Of a DNA stretch of 41,356 nt, positions 16,021-23,624 are shown piece after piece. The notes beneath the pieces are model-generated. The model was not told where the DNA came from. It did not search any database and saw only the letters and a list, made by a program, of their open reading frames with translations. Position numbers and translations under genes: made by a program. Within the stretch, counting starts at the first letter, position 1. Each line of letters opens with the position of its first letter. The DNA is from a virus. Location of the stretch: the IMG/VR virus record IMGVR_UViG_3300044742_000333, positions 1-41,356 of that record. One strand, written 5' to 3'.

Positions 16021-16320
16021 TCACCTCGTGGGCGCGAAAATCCACGTATGCGCCCCTTCGGGCGAGTCATCGACGTGTTCGAAGAACTGGCCGTTCACGC
16101 TGATACGGAAGCCGAACGCCTCTTCGGGAATGTAGGCCTCGGTGATGGCATCGCGGTTGTCGCCGGTCAGGAGCACGCGCACCGGATCGCCCGCCGCCTG
16201 CTGCCCCGGCAACGGGGGGCACGTCAGCGTCGGCCTCGGATCGGGGATCGGATCCTCGGGCGGATCGCGCGGATAACTGCCCTCGGCGGGGTGGATCACG
16301 AGTTGCTCTTTCTTCGCCAT
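16021..16320 (-). CDS. Small head-region protein, 99 aa
   Basis: ATG at 16320 with AAAGGAG at ideal distance; the longer frame start is rejected. Proline-rich N-terminal half, then a beta-strand C-terminal half (EAFGFRISVNGQFFEHVDD) resembling the style of the next gene product (FRIKIERRFFEQV), so the two may be diverged duplicates. Probably a structural accessory. Function unknown. Confidence 0.55.
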   Translation of the reverse strand: MAKKEQLVIHPAEGSYPRDPPEDPIPDPRPTLTCPPLPGQQAAGDPVRVLLTGDNRDAITEAYIPEEAFGFRISVNGQFFEHVDDSPEGAHTWIFAPTR

Positions 16321-16330
16321 CGGATCTCCT

Positions 16331-17002
16331 TTACGCGGTCGCCGTCGCGGCGAGCCGGTTTTCGAGGGCCGCGACTTGCGCCTGGAGGTGCTGGATGAGG
16401 ACGAGCGCGGACGCGGGGTCGGCAATCGTTTGACCATACAAAAGCTCGATCAGAATGGCGGCTTGACTGGGCAGATCGTGACGGGTGTCGAGCCCGCGAT
16501 ACGGGACCATCACTTCCAGTTTCTTCTTCGTCCCGTTCTTGCTGATCGTCGCCGTCCAGTTGCCGTCGCGCGCGCTCTTGTCGGACGTGAACTGATTGAT
16601 GAGTTCGATCTCGGGGATCGTGAGCCAGTCGGCGAGCACGCGGCCCCGGCAGAACTCGTAGTCGTAGATCATCGTCGGACGCGGATGCGCTTCCCGCCCG
16701 ATGGGATCGTCGGGCAGGTAGTGCAACGTGTGCGTCTGACAGATCGCACAGGTCGGATCGACGTGATAGACGCCGCGATCTTCGTAGTGCGGATTTTCTT
16801 GGCGCACGGCGCGCTGCGCGGTTTGCGTCAGCGACTCGACTTGCTTGAGCAACGCCGTCATCGCTTCCGGCATCCCGGGCGCAGCCCCGCCGGTCGTCGC
16901 CGCCTCCTTGAACGCAAGCAGCAGCGTCTTCAGGTCGTCCGCGCCGAGCACATACTGCGTCGGGGACTTGGGCGGGGTGGTTGCCGGATCGTCTTTTGCC
17001 AT
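16331..17002 (-). CDS. Unknown virion-operon protein, 223 aa
   Basis: N-terminal helical region (LKTLLLAFKEAATTGG; ALLKQVESLTQTAQRAV), a central segment with paired cysteines and histidines (YHVDPTCAICQTHTLHY), then a strand-rich part and a C-terminal coiled-coil-like helix (ALVLIQHLQAQVAALENRLA). Lies between the capsid genes and the adaptor. Could be a neck or minor head protein; no family assigned. Confidence 0.6.
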   Translation of the reverse strand: MAKDDPATTPPKSPTQYVLGADDLKTLLLAFKEAATTGGAAPGMPEAMTALLKQVESLTQTAQRAVRQENPHYEDRGVYHVDPTCAICQTHTLHYLPDDPIGREAHPRPTMIYDYEFCRGRVLADWLTIPEIELINQFTSDKSARDGNWTATISKNGTKKKLEVMVPYRGLDTRHDLPSQAAILIELLYGQTIADPASALVLIQHLQAQVAALENRLAATATA

Positions 17003-17026
17003 TCAGCACCTCAACGAAAGAGAGTC

Positions 17027-17059
17027 CCGCACGCCGTGGGTTGGAGTCACGGCGTGCGG
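17027..17059. other. Perfect 12-bp stem-loop with GGTTGGAGT loop
   Basis: CCGCACGCCGTG (17027-17038) pairs perfectly with CACGGCGTGCGG (17048-17059); the loop 17039-17047 reads GGTTGGAGT on the plus strand. It fills the 77-nt gap between two minus-strand head genes and has no T-run. It belongs to the recurrent GGTTGGA stem-loop set (see findings). Confidence 0.85.
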
Positions 17060-17079
17060 AATTGATGTGACGCCAGGAG

Positions 17080-17805
17080 TCACAGCAAATTGATTTGCGC
17101 CGGGAAGATCTTTCCCGTGACCCCCGTGACGAGCGCGCGCCCGATCATCGTGAGCGTCGAGCTGTTGATCGCCGCTGCGCCGGGAGCCGCCCCGGGCGCA
17201 CTCAGCGCCATGCCGACGGCCGGGGTGCCGTCCACGAGCACCGGGAAGTCGCCACAGACGCCCACCCAGCCGTACCGGCCGAGGGTGATGGGATAGACGG
17301 CCACGCCGACGACCCCGCCCGTGAGCGTGGTGACCGGCGTCTGGATGACGCCTCGGCAGGGATGCGGCGTCAGCGTGACGCGGCTCGCGGTGGTGAGCGC
17401 GACTTGCACCGCGTCATCCGCCCGCAAGTTGATCGTCGCGATCCCGCCCGAGAGCACGGCCGCGTGGCCGCTGATCCCGTACGAGTAGCCTTCTCCTGGC
17501 GTCGTGTCGATGGTCGCCAAGCCTTCGGCATAGAGATTCTCGGCGGCGGCAGCGGCTCCCAAGGTCACGACGATCTGCTTGCCGCCGACGGCGACGGCGG
17601 CGGTCGGCGTGAGCTGGCCGTGGACCGCGACTTGCGCGGGCGACTGCAGCAGGTTGCCGGGGACGAGGTTGGCCGCACCGGCCAGGACGTAGCGATACAT
17701 CCGGCCGCGCGAGTCCACCGAGATCGATCCGAGGGCCGCGAGCGGCGTGGTCGAATCGCTCTGCACTTGCCCACCAGTGATGGTTGGAAATCCTGAAAGA
17801 TTCAT
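17080..17805 (-). CDS. Putative capsid accessory/decoration protein
   Basis: 241 aa, directly downstream of the major capsid gene with a strong GGAGG site. Almost entirely beta-rich, Gly/Ala/Val/Thr-rich sequence (e.g. GKQIVVTLGAAAAAENLYAEG; VGVAVYPITLGRYGWVGVCG), without catalytic motifs. Position and composition suit a head-decoration or capsid-stabilising protein. Confidence in the exact role is low. Confidence 0.6.
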   Translation of the reverse strand: MNLSGFPTITGGQVQSDSTTPLAALGSISVDSRGRMYRYVLAGAANLVPGNLLQSPAQVAVHGQLTPTAAVAVGGKQIVVTLGAAAAAENLYAEGLATIDTTPGEGYSYGISGHAAVLSGGIATINLRADDAVQVALTTASRVTLTPHPCRGVIQTPVTTLTGGVVGVAVYPITLGRYGWVGVCGDFPVLVDGTPAVGMALSAPGAAPGAAAINSSTLTMIGRALVTGVTGKIFPAQINLL

Positions 17806-17833
17806 GACAGTTGTCCTCCTTTCTCTGATGGGT

Positions 17834-18808
17834 CTACGCGATGGTGGTGACGGTGCCGAGGTGCCGACGTGCGGTCGCGCACAAGTTGCCCACGCTGAAC
17901 ACGCGATGCACGCGCATGAGCTGGTTCGCGGGCTCGATGGGTTCTTTCATCTTCATCCACGCGCCTTTGAGCACCACGAGGTTCAGAAAGGTTTTGTTGA
18001 TGAAGTACGCGGTCGCGGCGGTCGCACTTTCGTCGTAGACGTACGGAATGCCGAGGAACGCGATGGCCTCGTTGAGCCAGCCGAGATCGGGATCCGCTTC
18101 GCCGTCGCTGTCTTTGACGAGGTTCGTCACGTCGGTCAGGAGCTTGTGGTAGCCCTCAAACGACGCGCGATCCGAGATCAAGCCGGTGGGCTTTTTGTCG
18201 GTGCCGCCGAGCGAGCACTGATTGTGTACCGACAAAAGTGCCGCGCGATAGTTGTTGAACGCGGTGCCCGCGCCACTCGCCTGCTTCGACCGCCAGAACG
18301 CCCAGGTGCCGGCGTTGATGGAGCCGACCGTGCCGGTGGTGGGATCGGCCGGGATGATCTTTTTCAGCCCGTCCCAATCTTTTCCACCGTTGCCCGTGCC
18401 GTCACCCCAGAGCATTTCGTTGAGTGACTGCAGCGCGCTCGACACGCCGTTCTTCAACTTCGATTTGACGACGTCGATCTTGCGGTTCGCGACCGCGTTG
18501 CGAAGTTCCTCGAGGTCGCTGAAGACCACGGACCCAGCGTGGATCCGCTGCTCGTAGCGCGCGGCATCGAACACGTCGATGCGCGTCGTGTCAATCGTTT
18601 CGAGTTCGCTGATGGATCGGAACGTGGTGTTCTGTGCGTACTCGACCGTCACTTCGAACAACCGCCCACCATCCGCGTACTCGCGATAGCCGCCGTCTTT
18701 CAAGAGGTACAAGAGCGCTTGGCTCGTGAACGTCTGATCGACGGGGCCCGAACTCCAGAGATTTTCCCACGCCACACTGGCGACTTGCCCGATATTTGGA
18801 TCAGCCAA
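17834..18808 (-). CDS. Major capsid protein
   Basis: 324 aa, the expected size for an HK97-fold podoviral capsid protein. Characteristic features are the N-terminal FRSISELETIDTTRIDVFDA segment, the conserved LWGDGTGNGGKDWDGLKKII block, and a C-terminal strand region (AYFINKTFLNLVVLKG). Preceded by a scaffold-like gene and followed by a decoration-like gene. The intergenic gap before it (18809-18856) holds a small hairpin (GCACC 18813-18817 with GGTGC 18822-18826). Confidence 0.8.
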   Translation of the reverse strand: MADPNIGQVASVAWENLWSSGPVDQTFTSQALLYLLKDGGYREYADGGRLFEVTVEYAQNTTFRSISELETIDTTRIDVFDAARYEQRIHAGSVVFSDLEELRNAVANRKIDVVKSKLKNGVSSALQSLNEMLWGDGTGNGGKDWDGLKKIIPADPTTGTVGSINAGTWAFWRSKQASGAGTAFNNYRAALLSVHNQCSLGGTDKKPTGLISDRASFEGYHKLLTDVTNLVKDSDGEADPDLGWLNEAIAFLGIPYVYDESATAATAYFINKTFLNLVVLKGAWMKMKEPIEPANQLMRVHRVFSVGNLCATARRHLGTVTTIA

Positions 18809-18856
18809 CGGAGCACCATTCGGTGCCGCCTAACGGATCGGAGATCCGCGCGCGGC

Positions 18857-19885
18857 TTACCGCGCAGCCGTCGAAGTCAGGGCGGAATTGATCGCGCGTT
18901 CCAACCGCGCATCCAATCCCCCGCGATTTTCACGCGTTCCTGATCGAGCGACTGCGGCCGCCCCCGGGCGAATCGTGTTCGCGGCGGAGGCTTGCTTGAT
19001 CTCGTCGAGCGTCTGTCGGCGGGTTTCCGCTTTGAGCGTCGTGGTGCTGGTCTGGAGGTCTTCCTGAAGGGCCCGATTGTACGCGGACAGCAGCGTCGTC
19101 CGTTTGTCGCTGACCATGATCTCGCGAATACGTGGCGTGAGGTCATCGAAGCGATGCCACGTTTTCGCTTCCCGCACGGCTTCGCCCGCGAACGATTGGG
19201 CCTCGGCGCGGATCTGCGCCACGCGTGCGGAATGGTGGAGCTGCTGTAAGGGCTGCAGTTCGCCGCTCAGTTGCTGTTTGAATTGGCCCAGCGCGTGATT
19301 GACGTACTGTTGGACTTGCTCGGCGGTATACGCCCGCTGCCCATCGACGCTGACGAGCGCCGGTTCTGGCAGTTGGGGTGGGTCCGCTCGTCGCTGGTCG
19401 GGCGCTTCGCCGTCCCGATAGCGATACGTGCCGTCGCGCTTCAAGGCCTGGAGGGTCAGTTCCGCGTGCGTTTGCGGATCCCGGCGCAACAGGTCGATGT
19501 GGGCGCGCACCTCGACCGGGTCGAGGCTGTCGGCGAGTCCATACTCTTCGAAGACTTTGGCGCGCGTCGTGTCGCGTTCGCGGGCGCGCGCATTCTCCAG
19601 CACATGCTGCCACTTGGCAGTCGGCGGTTCCCCGGCCGAGGTCGGCTCGGGTGTCGCTGTCGGGACGCTCGCCCGTCTCGTGGGCGTGTCGGTGGAACTC
19701 GTCGCGGCGGCTGTGCCTTCAACCCCGGAAGACACGGCGGGGGCTCCTGGCAGCGTGGGACCAGAAGAATCCGGTACGGACGGCGTGGTCGCCGGGGCCG
19801 ACGTCCCGCCCGAGGGTGACTCGGGGGCCGACGTCGTCTCCACGGCTGAGCTAACTGCCGCACCTATTGCGCTATCGAGGCTCAT
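18857..19885 (-). CDS. Putative scaffolding protein
   Basis: 342 aa immediately upstream of the major capsid gene. N-terminal 90 residues are Ser/Thr/Pro/Ala-rich and probably disordered. The remainder is helical and charged (AKVFEEYGLADSLDPVEVRA; VQQYVNHALGQFKQQL) with a basic C-terminus, the usual design of phage scaffolds. First gene of the capsid sub-operon; the promoter at 19933-19961 would drive it. Confidence 0.7.
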   Translation of the reverse strand: MSLDSAIGAAVSSAVETTSAPESPSGGTSAPATTPSVPDSSGPTLPGAPAVSSGVEGTAAATSSTDTPTRRASVPTATPEPTSAGEPPTAKWQHVLENARARERDTTRAKVFEEYGLADSLDPVEVRAHIDLLRRDPQTHAELTLQALKRDGTYRYRDGEAPDQRRADPPQLPEPALVSVDGQRAYTAEQVQQYVNHALGQFKQQLSGELQPLQQLHHSARVAQIRAEAQSFAGEAVREAKTWHRFDDLTPRIREIMVSDKRTTLLSAYNRALQEDLQTSTTTLKAETRRQTLDEIKQASAANTIRPGAAAVARSGTRENRGGLDARLERAINSALTSTAAR

Positions 19886-19932
19886 ATGACCGAGGGATCC
19901 CTCACCTTGCTCCTGTCTCGCAGCGGAGCACT

Positions 19933-19961
19933 CGTATCTTTGAGCCTATATCCGGTGTCAA
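19933..19961 (-). promoter_or_regulatory. Late promoter for scaffold/capsid genes
   Basis: On the minus strand: TTGACA (19961-19956), 17-nt spacer, GATACG (19938-19933). A 12-nt palindrome, GAGGGATCCCTC, lies between it and the scaffold ATG at 19885. A separate promoter is needed here because the toxin-antitoxin genes interrupt the minus-strand late block. Confidence 0.5.
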
Positions 19962-20000
19962 CAGGAGGCCGATCCCCCCGCCGCGCGTCCCGTTGGTGGA

Positions 20001-20035
20001 TAGCCAAGATGGGCTAACTTGGCTATACTTTGGGC
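20001..20035 (+). promoter_or_regulatory. Autoregulatory promoter/operator of the toxin-antitoxin pair
   Basis: TAGCCAAG (20001-20008) and CTTGGCTA (20018-20025) form a perfect 8-bp inverted repeat with a 9-nt spacer, overlapping the -10 box TATACT (20024-20029). Six bases later comes the ATG at 20036. This is the usual arrangement for repression by a RHH antitoxin, and it predicts a leaderless mRNA. Confidence 0.75.
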
Positions 20036-20284
20036 ATGAATGTGTCCCTCACGCCCGAGCTGCAGGCGTACATCGACGCGAAGGTGAAGACGGGCCGCTA
20101 CAACAACGCGAGCGAAGTCGTCCGCGAAGCGCTGCGCTTGATCATGGACTACGACACGTTTCGCCACGAGGTGCGCGCGGCGATTGAAGCGCGGGCGGTG
20201 GAAACGACCGGGCTGATCGATGCCGCCGCCGCCGTGGGGGCGTTCAAGTCGAAGTTACAGGCCCGCGCAACGGCGAAGGCGTGA
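20036..20284 (+). CDS. parD: ParD-like antitoxin
   Basis: 82 aa. N-terminal ribbon-helix-helix pattern typical of the ParD/CC2985 family (MNVSLTPELQAYIDAKVKTG, then NNASEVVREALRLI), with an acidic/alanine C-terminal tail that would wrap the toxin. The ATG at 20036 is chosen because the -10 box ends six bases upstream. Overlaps the toxin gene by 4 nt (GTGA). Expected to neutralise the toxin and repress the promoter through the inverted repeat at 20001-20025. Confidence 0.85.
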   Translation: MNVSLTPELQAYIDAKVKTGRYNNASEVVREALRLIMDYDTFRHEVRAAIEARAVETTGLIDAAAAVGAFKSKLQARATAKA

Positions 20285-20583
20285 GGGCGCGCCTCCACCC
20301 ACTGGCGCACCAGGAACTCGCGCAGATCCTCTCGGCGGTCGCTGACCTCAACGTCCCCGCCGCCACGCGGTTGGCGGATGACTTTCTCGCGATGTTCGAT
20401 CTGATCGCCACGATGCCGGGGAGGGGATCGCGTCGGCTGGATCTCACCGACCAGGGGGACGTCCGCTTCGTCCGCGTCCGTGACTACCTCGTCGCGTATC
20501 GGGCCGAGGTGATTCTGCTGATCGTGCATGCCGCCCGCGACCTCCACGGGCTGCTGCCGCACCTCTTGTCCGAGCGGGAATGA
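20281..20583 (+). CDS. parE: ParE/RelE-superfamily toxin
   Basis: 100 aa from a GTG overlapping the antitoxin TGA. Family pattern present: N-terminal helices (PLAHQELAQILSAVADLN), a central MPGRGSRRLDL turn, DVRFVRVRDYLVAYRAE strands and a HAARDLHGLLPHL C-terminus. ParE proteins poison gyrase and RelE proteins cleave mRNA; ParD pairing favours the ParE side. Probably stabilises the phage as a plasmid or excludes rivals. Confidence 0.85.
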   Translation: MRARLHPLAHQELAQILSAVADLNVPAATRLADDFLAMFDLIATMPGRGSRRLDLTDQGDVRFVRVRDYLVAYRAEVILLIVHAARDLHGLLPHLLSERE

Positions 20584-20670
20584 TGTGGTGTGCTAGATTG
20601 ACCCACAGTCGCGATGAGCAGGGGTGCTTACGGCCCGCTACCTGGGCGGGCACGGCGATCAGACGGCAGG
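20584..20670 (+). other. Start of a 473-nt non-coding stretch; small hairpin
   Basis: First part of the gene-free stretch 20584-21056. No convincing gene. A short stem GCCCGC/GCGGGC with loop TACCTG lies near 20633-20651. The rest of the gap is listed separately as two terminators and two large hairpins; outside them I see only an imperfect repeat of CCTAGCGG (around 20850 and 20880). Confidence 0.5.
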
Positions 20671-20702
20671 CCGACGTCCCTCACGGGGCGTCGGCCTGTT
20701 GT
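20671..20702 (+). terminator. Terminator-like hairpin after the toxin gene
   Basis: CAGGCCGACG pairs with CGTCGGCCTG, extended by a T-G pair and CCC/GGG to a stem of about 14 bp around TCAC, followed by a short T-containing tail (TTGTCGTGT). Likely ends the toxin-antitoxin transcript. Confidence 0.6.
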
Positions 20703-20707
20703 CGTGT

Positions 20708-20814
20708 GGGGGGAGTTGATCGGCGACGTGAATCTTCCGGTGGTGACGAGAAGGCGTGGTTGGAGCCCACCTCCCCATCGCCCGCGAGCGTCACGCCGCC
20801 GATCAACTCCCCCC
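20708..20814. repeat. Large hairpin 1 (24-bp stem, one mismatch)
   Basis: Arms 20708-20731 and 20791-20814 are complementary at 23 of 24 positions. The 59-nt loop region can form an imperfect inner stem and has GGTTGGAG at 20758-20765, 27 nt after the left arm. Outer arms contain GGGGGGAGTTGATCGGCG and its complement. Non-coding; either a structured RNA or a DNA cruciform/ssDNA element. Confidence 0.8.
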
Positions 20815-20904
20815 CAGCATCCGAATGTGCTAACCTGCGCTCGTTCGTCCTAGCGGGGTTAGCCTTACGTCCTTACGCCCTAGCGGCGTCAACTTTGCAA
20901 TCGA

Positions 20905-20941
20905 CCGACGGCCGAGGATCTATCCCCCGGCCGTTTTTTTA
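20905..20941 (+). terminator. Rho-independent terminator
   Basis: ACGGCCG pairs with CGGCCGT, with GG/CC inside, followed directly by TTTTTTT near 20933-20939. It is a canonical plus-strand terminator although no plus-strand gene ends nearby, so a transcript reading through hairpin 1, possibly non-coding, probably ends here. Confidence 0.75.
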
Positions 20942-20951
20942 TGTCTAGGGA

Positions 20952-21050
20952 GGCGTGTGTCGGCGGCGGGCGTTGGAAGCCGCCGGGTGGGCGCGCAGGT
21001 TGGAGGCCGTCCGCTCGACCGGTGACCTCGTCCCGCCGCCGACACACGCC
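20952..21050. repeat. Large hairpin 2 (perfect 19-bp stem, nested inner stem)
   Basis: GGCGTGTGTCGGCGGCGGG (20952-20970) pairs perfectly with 21032-21050. Inside, 20983-20993 pairs with 21012-21022 (one mismatch, two G-T), leaving an apical loop 20994-21011 that contains GGTTGGAG (20998-21005). Begins six bases beyond the stop of the minus gene at 21057. Same plan as hairpin 1 with unrelated stem sequence. Confidence 0.85.
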
Positions 21051-21056
21051 CACCCC

Positions 21057-21452
21057 CTACCGCGTCACGGCCCGCCGCCGGTCGGACGCGGGTTCCTCGT
21101 AGGCCCGGGCGGCAAACCCGAGCTGATCACTGAGTTCCGTCGCTTGCCCTGGCGTCGGCGGATCGCCACTCACCAGTTCCGCCGCCGCGACCCAGAACGT
21201 ATCCGTCCCATTGAGAAACGCGTGGCCCGAGATCATCGCGCCCTCGGGCGTCTCGCGCGTGATGATCAGCGGCACCATGTCGCCTTCGGCCACGGGATCC
21301 CCGAGTCTCGCTGCCGCGCCCGCCGGCCATTCCGGGGGGTTGCGTGAGGCGCGGTTTTTGATGCTGTCGCTCGTGGTGCGTTGGGCCGCGATGAGCGCGA
21401 CATCGCTGGCCGAGAGGACGTAAAGGACGGTCGTGCCAATTCGCATGGGCAT
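21057..21452 (-). CDS. Unknown protein of the portal operon, 131 aa
   Basis: ATG at 21452 (second ATG at 21446) just after the previous stop. N-terminal beta/alpha segment (GTTVLYVLSASDVALIAAQR), then GDMVPLIITRETPEGAMISG and HAFLNGTDTFWVAAAE, which read as a compact beta domain. No family named. Last gene of the portal-side late operon before the non-coding hairpin region. Probably a minor virion or assembly protein. Confidence 0.6.
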   Translation of the reverse strand: MPMRIGTTVLYVLSASDVALIAAQRTTSDSIKNRASRNPPEWPAGAAARLGDPVAEGDMVPLIITRETPEGAMISGHAFLNGTDTFWVAAAELVSGDPPTPGQATELSDQLGFAARAYEEPASDRRRAVTR

Positions 21453-21456
21453 AGGG

Positions 21457-22296
21457 TCACATCACCTGAAGGGGCGCGTGGATCACGCGCGAGGATTGAT
21501 GGTAAAGCGTGCGGCAGGAACAGATGAGCAGCAGCCGCTCGGGCGTGAGCGCCATCGCCAGCGCGAGATCTTCCGAGAGCGGGTTGCCGTCGAAACACGC
21601 GCGATGAAAGAGCCGGGGCTCCTTGTGGCGCGCGCGCAGCGCGGCGAGGTACCGGCGAATGAGCAGCGCCTCCATGTCGTGGAGCAGCGTCGTCGGCCGC
21701 GCCACCGGCCCCGTCTGCGTCATGATCGTGCCGCCGATCTCGTCGCTGCTCGTCGCGGCGATGTTGGGGAGAGAACTGAGCACGAGGTCGGTGGTGCCGG
21801 TCGGCGGCGTGTAGATCGCGTGGCCGCAGCGGCACTCGATCAGCACGCGGCTCGCGCGCACTTGCATCCGCACGCCGTGGTAGCGGTTGCGCTGAAAGCA
21901 GTCCTCGCACCAGAGCGTCTCGACCAGCTCGTAGTGTTTGAAGATCGCGGTGACCGCGCCGTGGACGTGCGCTTCCTCCTGCGTCATCGGCGGCACGACG
22001 ATCTCGGGCAGGGTCAGCGACGAGAGGTGCGTCGGGAGGCACTCGCTCTTCTTGGGGCCGGTGGCGCTTTCCTGCTGGTTCCTGATCCGCAGGCCCGCCG
22101 CGTTGAGCAGCTCGAAATACTGCGACTTGCTCGTGACGTAGGGACGCCCGGGTAGGCCATCGACATACTGCGGGCCATTCCACATGCGGTCGTCGTGGAC
22201 GGCGAGCGTCTGCTTCTCGGGCGCAGCGGTCGCGTCGGCCACGGGCTCGAGGGGCGGCGGCGGGCGCGGCGGGATCGCGTGCGGATCGTCAGCCAT
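21457..22296 (-). CDS. Unknown late protein with zinc-ribbon-like cysteines
   Basis: 279 aa from the ATG at 22296 (GGAG upstream; the GTG at 22302 is rejected). Proline-rich N-terminus, then CEDC and CRCG pairs about 25 residues apart, consistent with a zinc ribbon, and a helical C-terminal half (LHDMEALLIRRYLAALRARH). No enzyme motif. The metal-binding pattern and operon position suggest a structural or assembly role. Confidence 0.6.
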   Translation of the reverse strand: MADDPHAIPPRPPPPLEPVADATAAPEKQTLAVHDDRMWNGPQYVDGLPGRPYVTSKSQYFELLNAAGLRIRNQQESATGPKKSECLPTHLSSLTLPEIVVPPMTQEEAHVHGAVTAIFKHYELVETLWCEDCFQRNRYHGVRMQVRASRVLIECRCGHAIYTPPTGTTDLVLSSLPNIAATSSDEIGGTIMTQTGPVARPTTLLHDMEALLIRRYLAALRARHKEPRLFHRACFDGNPLSEDLALAMALTPERLLLICSCRTLYHQSSRVIHAPLQVM

Positions 22297-22305
22297 GGGC
22301 ACTCC

Positions 22306-22626
22306 TCACACCAAGTTGGGCGCGACGATGAACGGGTAGATGCTGCTCCACAGGTCGCGCGGCGGGTTGTCGTAGAGCACGCGCGACTGGATGCGCCAGT
22401 CGCCGGTCACCGGCAGATCGCCCGCGACGGTGACGTAGAGCAACTTGCCCTCTTTCCCACTCCCGATCTTACTCGCCACCTTCTCGGCTGCGCCGGTCGT
22501 GTCGGGCGCACGCAGGTAGACCTTCATCGCGATGGCGGTCGTCAGATCCAGCGGTTGCCCGTTGGACGCCGTGAGCAGCATCACGATCTCCACGCCGATG
22601 ACGCCGACTTGCAGGGTGACCGCCAT
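22306..22626 (-). CDS. Small beta-rich protein, possible baseplate/fibre adaptor
   Basis: 106 aa from ATG at 22626 with GAAGGAG upstream. The segment NGQPLDLTTAIAMKVYLRAPD resembles the N-terminal BppU-like fold that attaches receptor-binding proteins in other phages. The rest is beta-rich (LLYVTVAGDLPVTGDWRIQSRV). Adjacent to two adhesin-like genes, so an attachment adaptor is plausible; the resemblance is by eye only. Confidence 0.5.
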   Translation of the reverse strand: MAVTLQVGVIGVEIVMLLTASNGQPLDLTTAIAMKVYLRAPDTTGAAEKVASKIGSGKEGKLLYVTVAGDLPVTGDWRIQSRVLYDNPPRDLWSSIYPFIVAPNLV

Positions 22627-22636
22627 CACTTCTCCT

Positions 22637-23620
22637 TCACTCGTCGCAGAGACAGTCCGCGCCCCACTCGTTCATCCCCACGGCGAAGATGACGCGCGTG
22701 GTGACGTGCATCGGGATGAGGACGCGCCCCGCCGGGACGCCAACCGGCGCGGGTGTTTCCCCCATCGGGAAGACCAGCAACCCCGTCATCCACCGATCCA
22801 CGTCGGTCAGGTCTTCGATCTGCCAGGTGTAGTCCTTCAGTGGCGGCGGGGCAACCGACGTGCTGAGAGCTTCGACGACGTACTGCGTCACGCGGCCAGG
22901 GACGAGCGCCGTAGCACTGAGCGCCTCGATCACCGTCTGGCTGATGCGGGCGGTCGGCACTGGCAGCGACAGCAGCTCGATGGCGTCCTGGGTGGTCCGC
23001 ACCGACGCGGCCATCCCTTCGATGAACACCGCGACCGCCGCCGCCGCGCCGTGGCCGCCGCCCGTCCATGACCAACTCGGATTGATCGGGGCCGCTGTGG
23101 TCTGGATGAGGTACGCGGCAGAGATTTGATAGTTAGTGCCGCCCACGCCGGGAATGGTGATCAGGCCCGTAAATCCAGACGGGGCCGCATCGGTGACCGG
23201 GGTATCCCCACTGAGGCCGGTGAAGATCAATGCGCCATTGACGCTGGGGGTGACACTGCCGCACGCGAGGGGCGAGGTGCCGCCGGTCGCGCCATTTTGT
23301 TGCCCGTCGTAGCCCGTGACCCCGGCGTAGGCATAGACCACGACGGCCGCGTACGTCGCGGCGCCGCTGACGGTGATTGTGTGGCTCGTCCCGACTACGG
23401 GATTGATCACATAGAACAGTCGTTGCGTCGGCCCGCCGGCCGTGCGCTGCGTCAGACCGATATACGTGTTCCCCTTGGAATCGGAGACGGCGGGCGTGCC
23501 CCCGGCATCGGAGGCCACCGTCACGATGATGCAAGTCGCCCCGGTCGTCGTAAACGCCCCGGTGGTCCCGCCTGCGGGCCCGAGGGCGGCACTGACCGAC
23601 GCGACGAGCGCAATCGCCAT
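22637..23620 (-). CDS. Adhesin-like virion protein (paralogue A)
   Basis: 327 aa from ATG at 23620. Residues 1-200 form a beta-sandwich-like domain shared with the product of 24692-25927: common blocks include VSDSKGNTYIGLTQRT, FYVINPVVGTSHTITVSG and GSVTPSVNGALIFTGLSG. The C-terminal 120 residues are different (QTVIEALSATALVPGRVTQY; LKDYTWQIEDLTDVDRW). Probably a virion surface or receptor-contact protein that diversified by duplication. Confidence 0.6.
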   Translation of the reverse strand: MAIALVASVSAALGPAGGTTGAFTTTGATCIIVTVASDAGGTPAVSDSKGNTYIGLTQRTAGGPTQRLFYVINPVVGTSHTITVSGAATYAAVVVYAYAGVTGYDGQQNGATGGTSPLACGSVTPSVNGALIFTGLSGDTPVTDAAPSGFTGLITIPGVGGTNYQISAAYLIQTTAAPINPSWSWTGGGHGAAAAVAVFIEGMAASVRTTQDAIELLSLPVPTARISQTVIEALSATALVPGRVTQYVVEALSTSVAPPPLKDYTWQIEDLTDVDRWMTGLLVFPMGETPAPVGVPAGRVLIPMHVTTRVIFAVGMNEWGADCLCDE

Positions 23621-23624
23621 GCGC

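Noticed and set aside
20614-20853. Plus-strand gene of 79 aa after the toxin
   Set aside because: Crosses the terminator and the left arm of hairpin 1; Arg/Pro-rich with no ribosome site.
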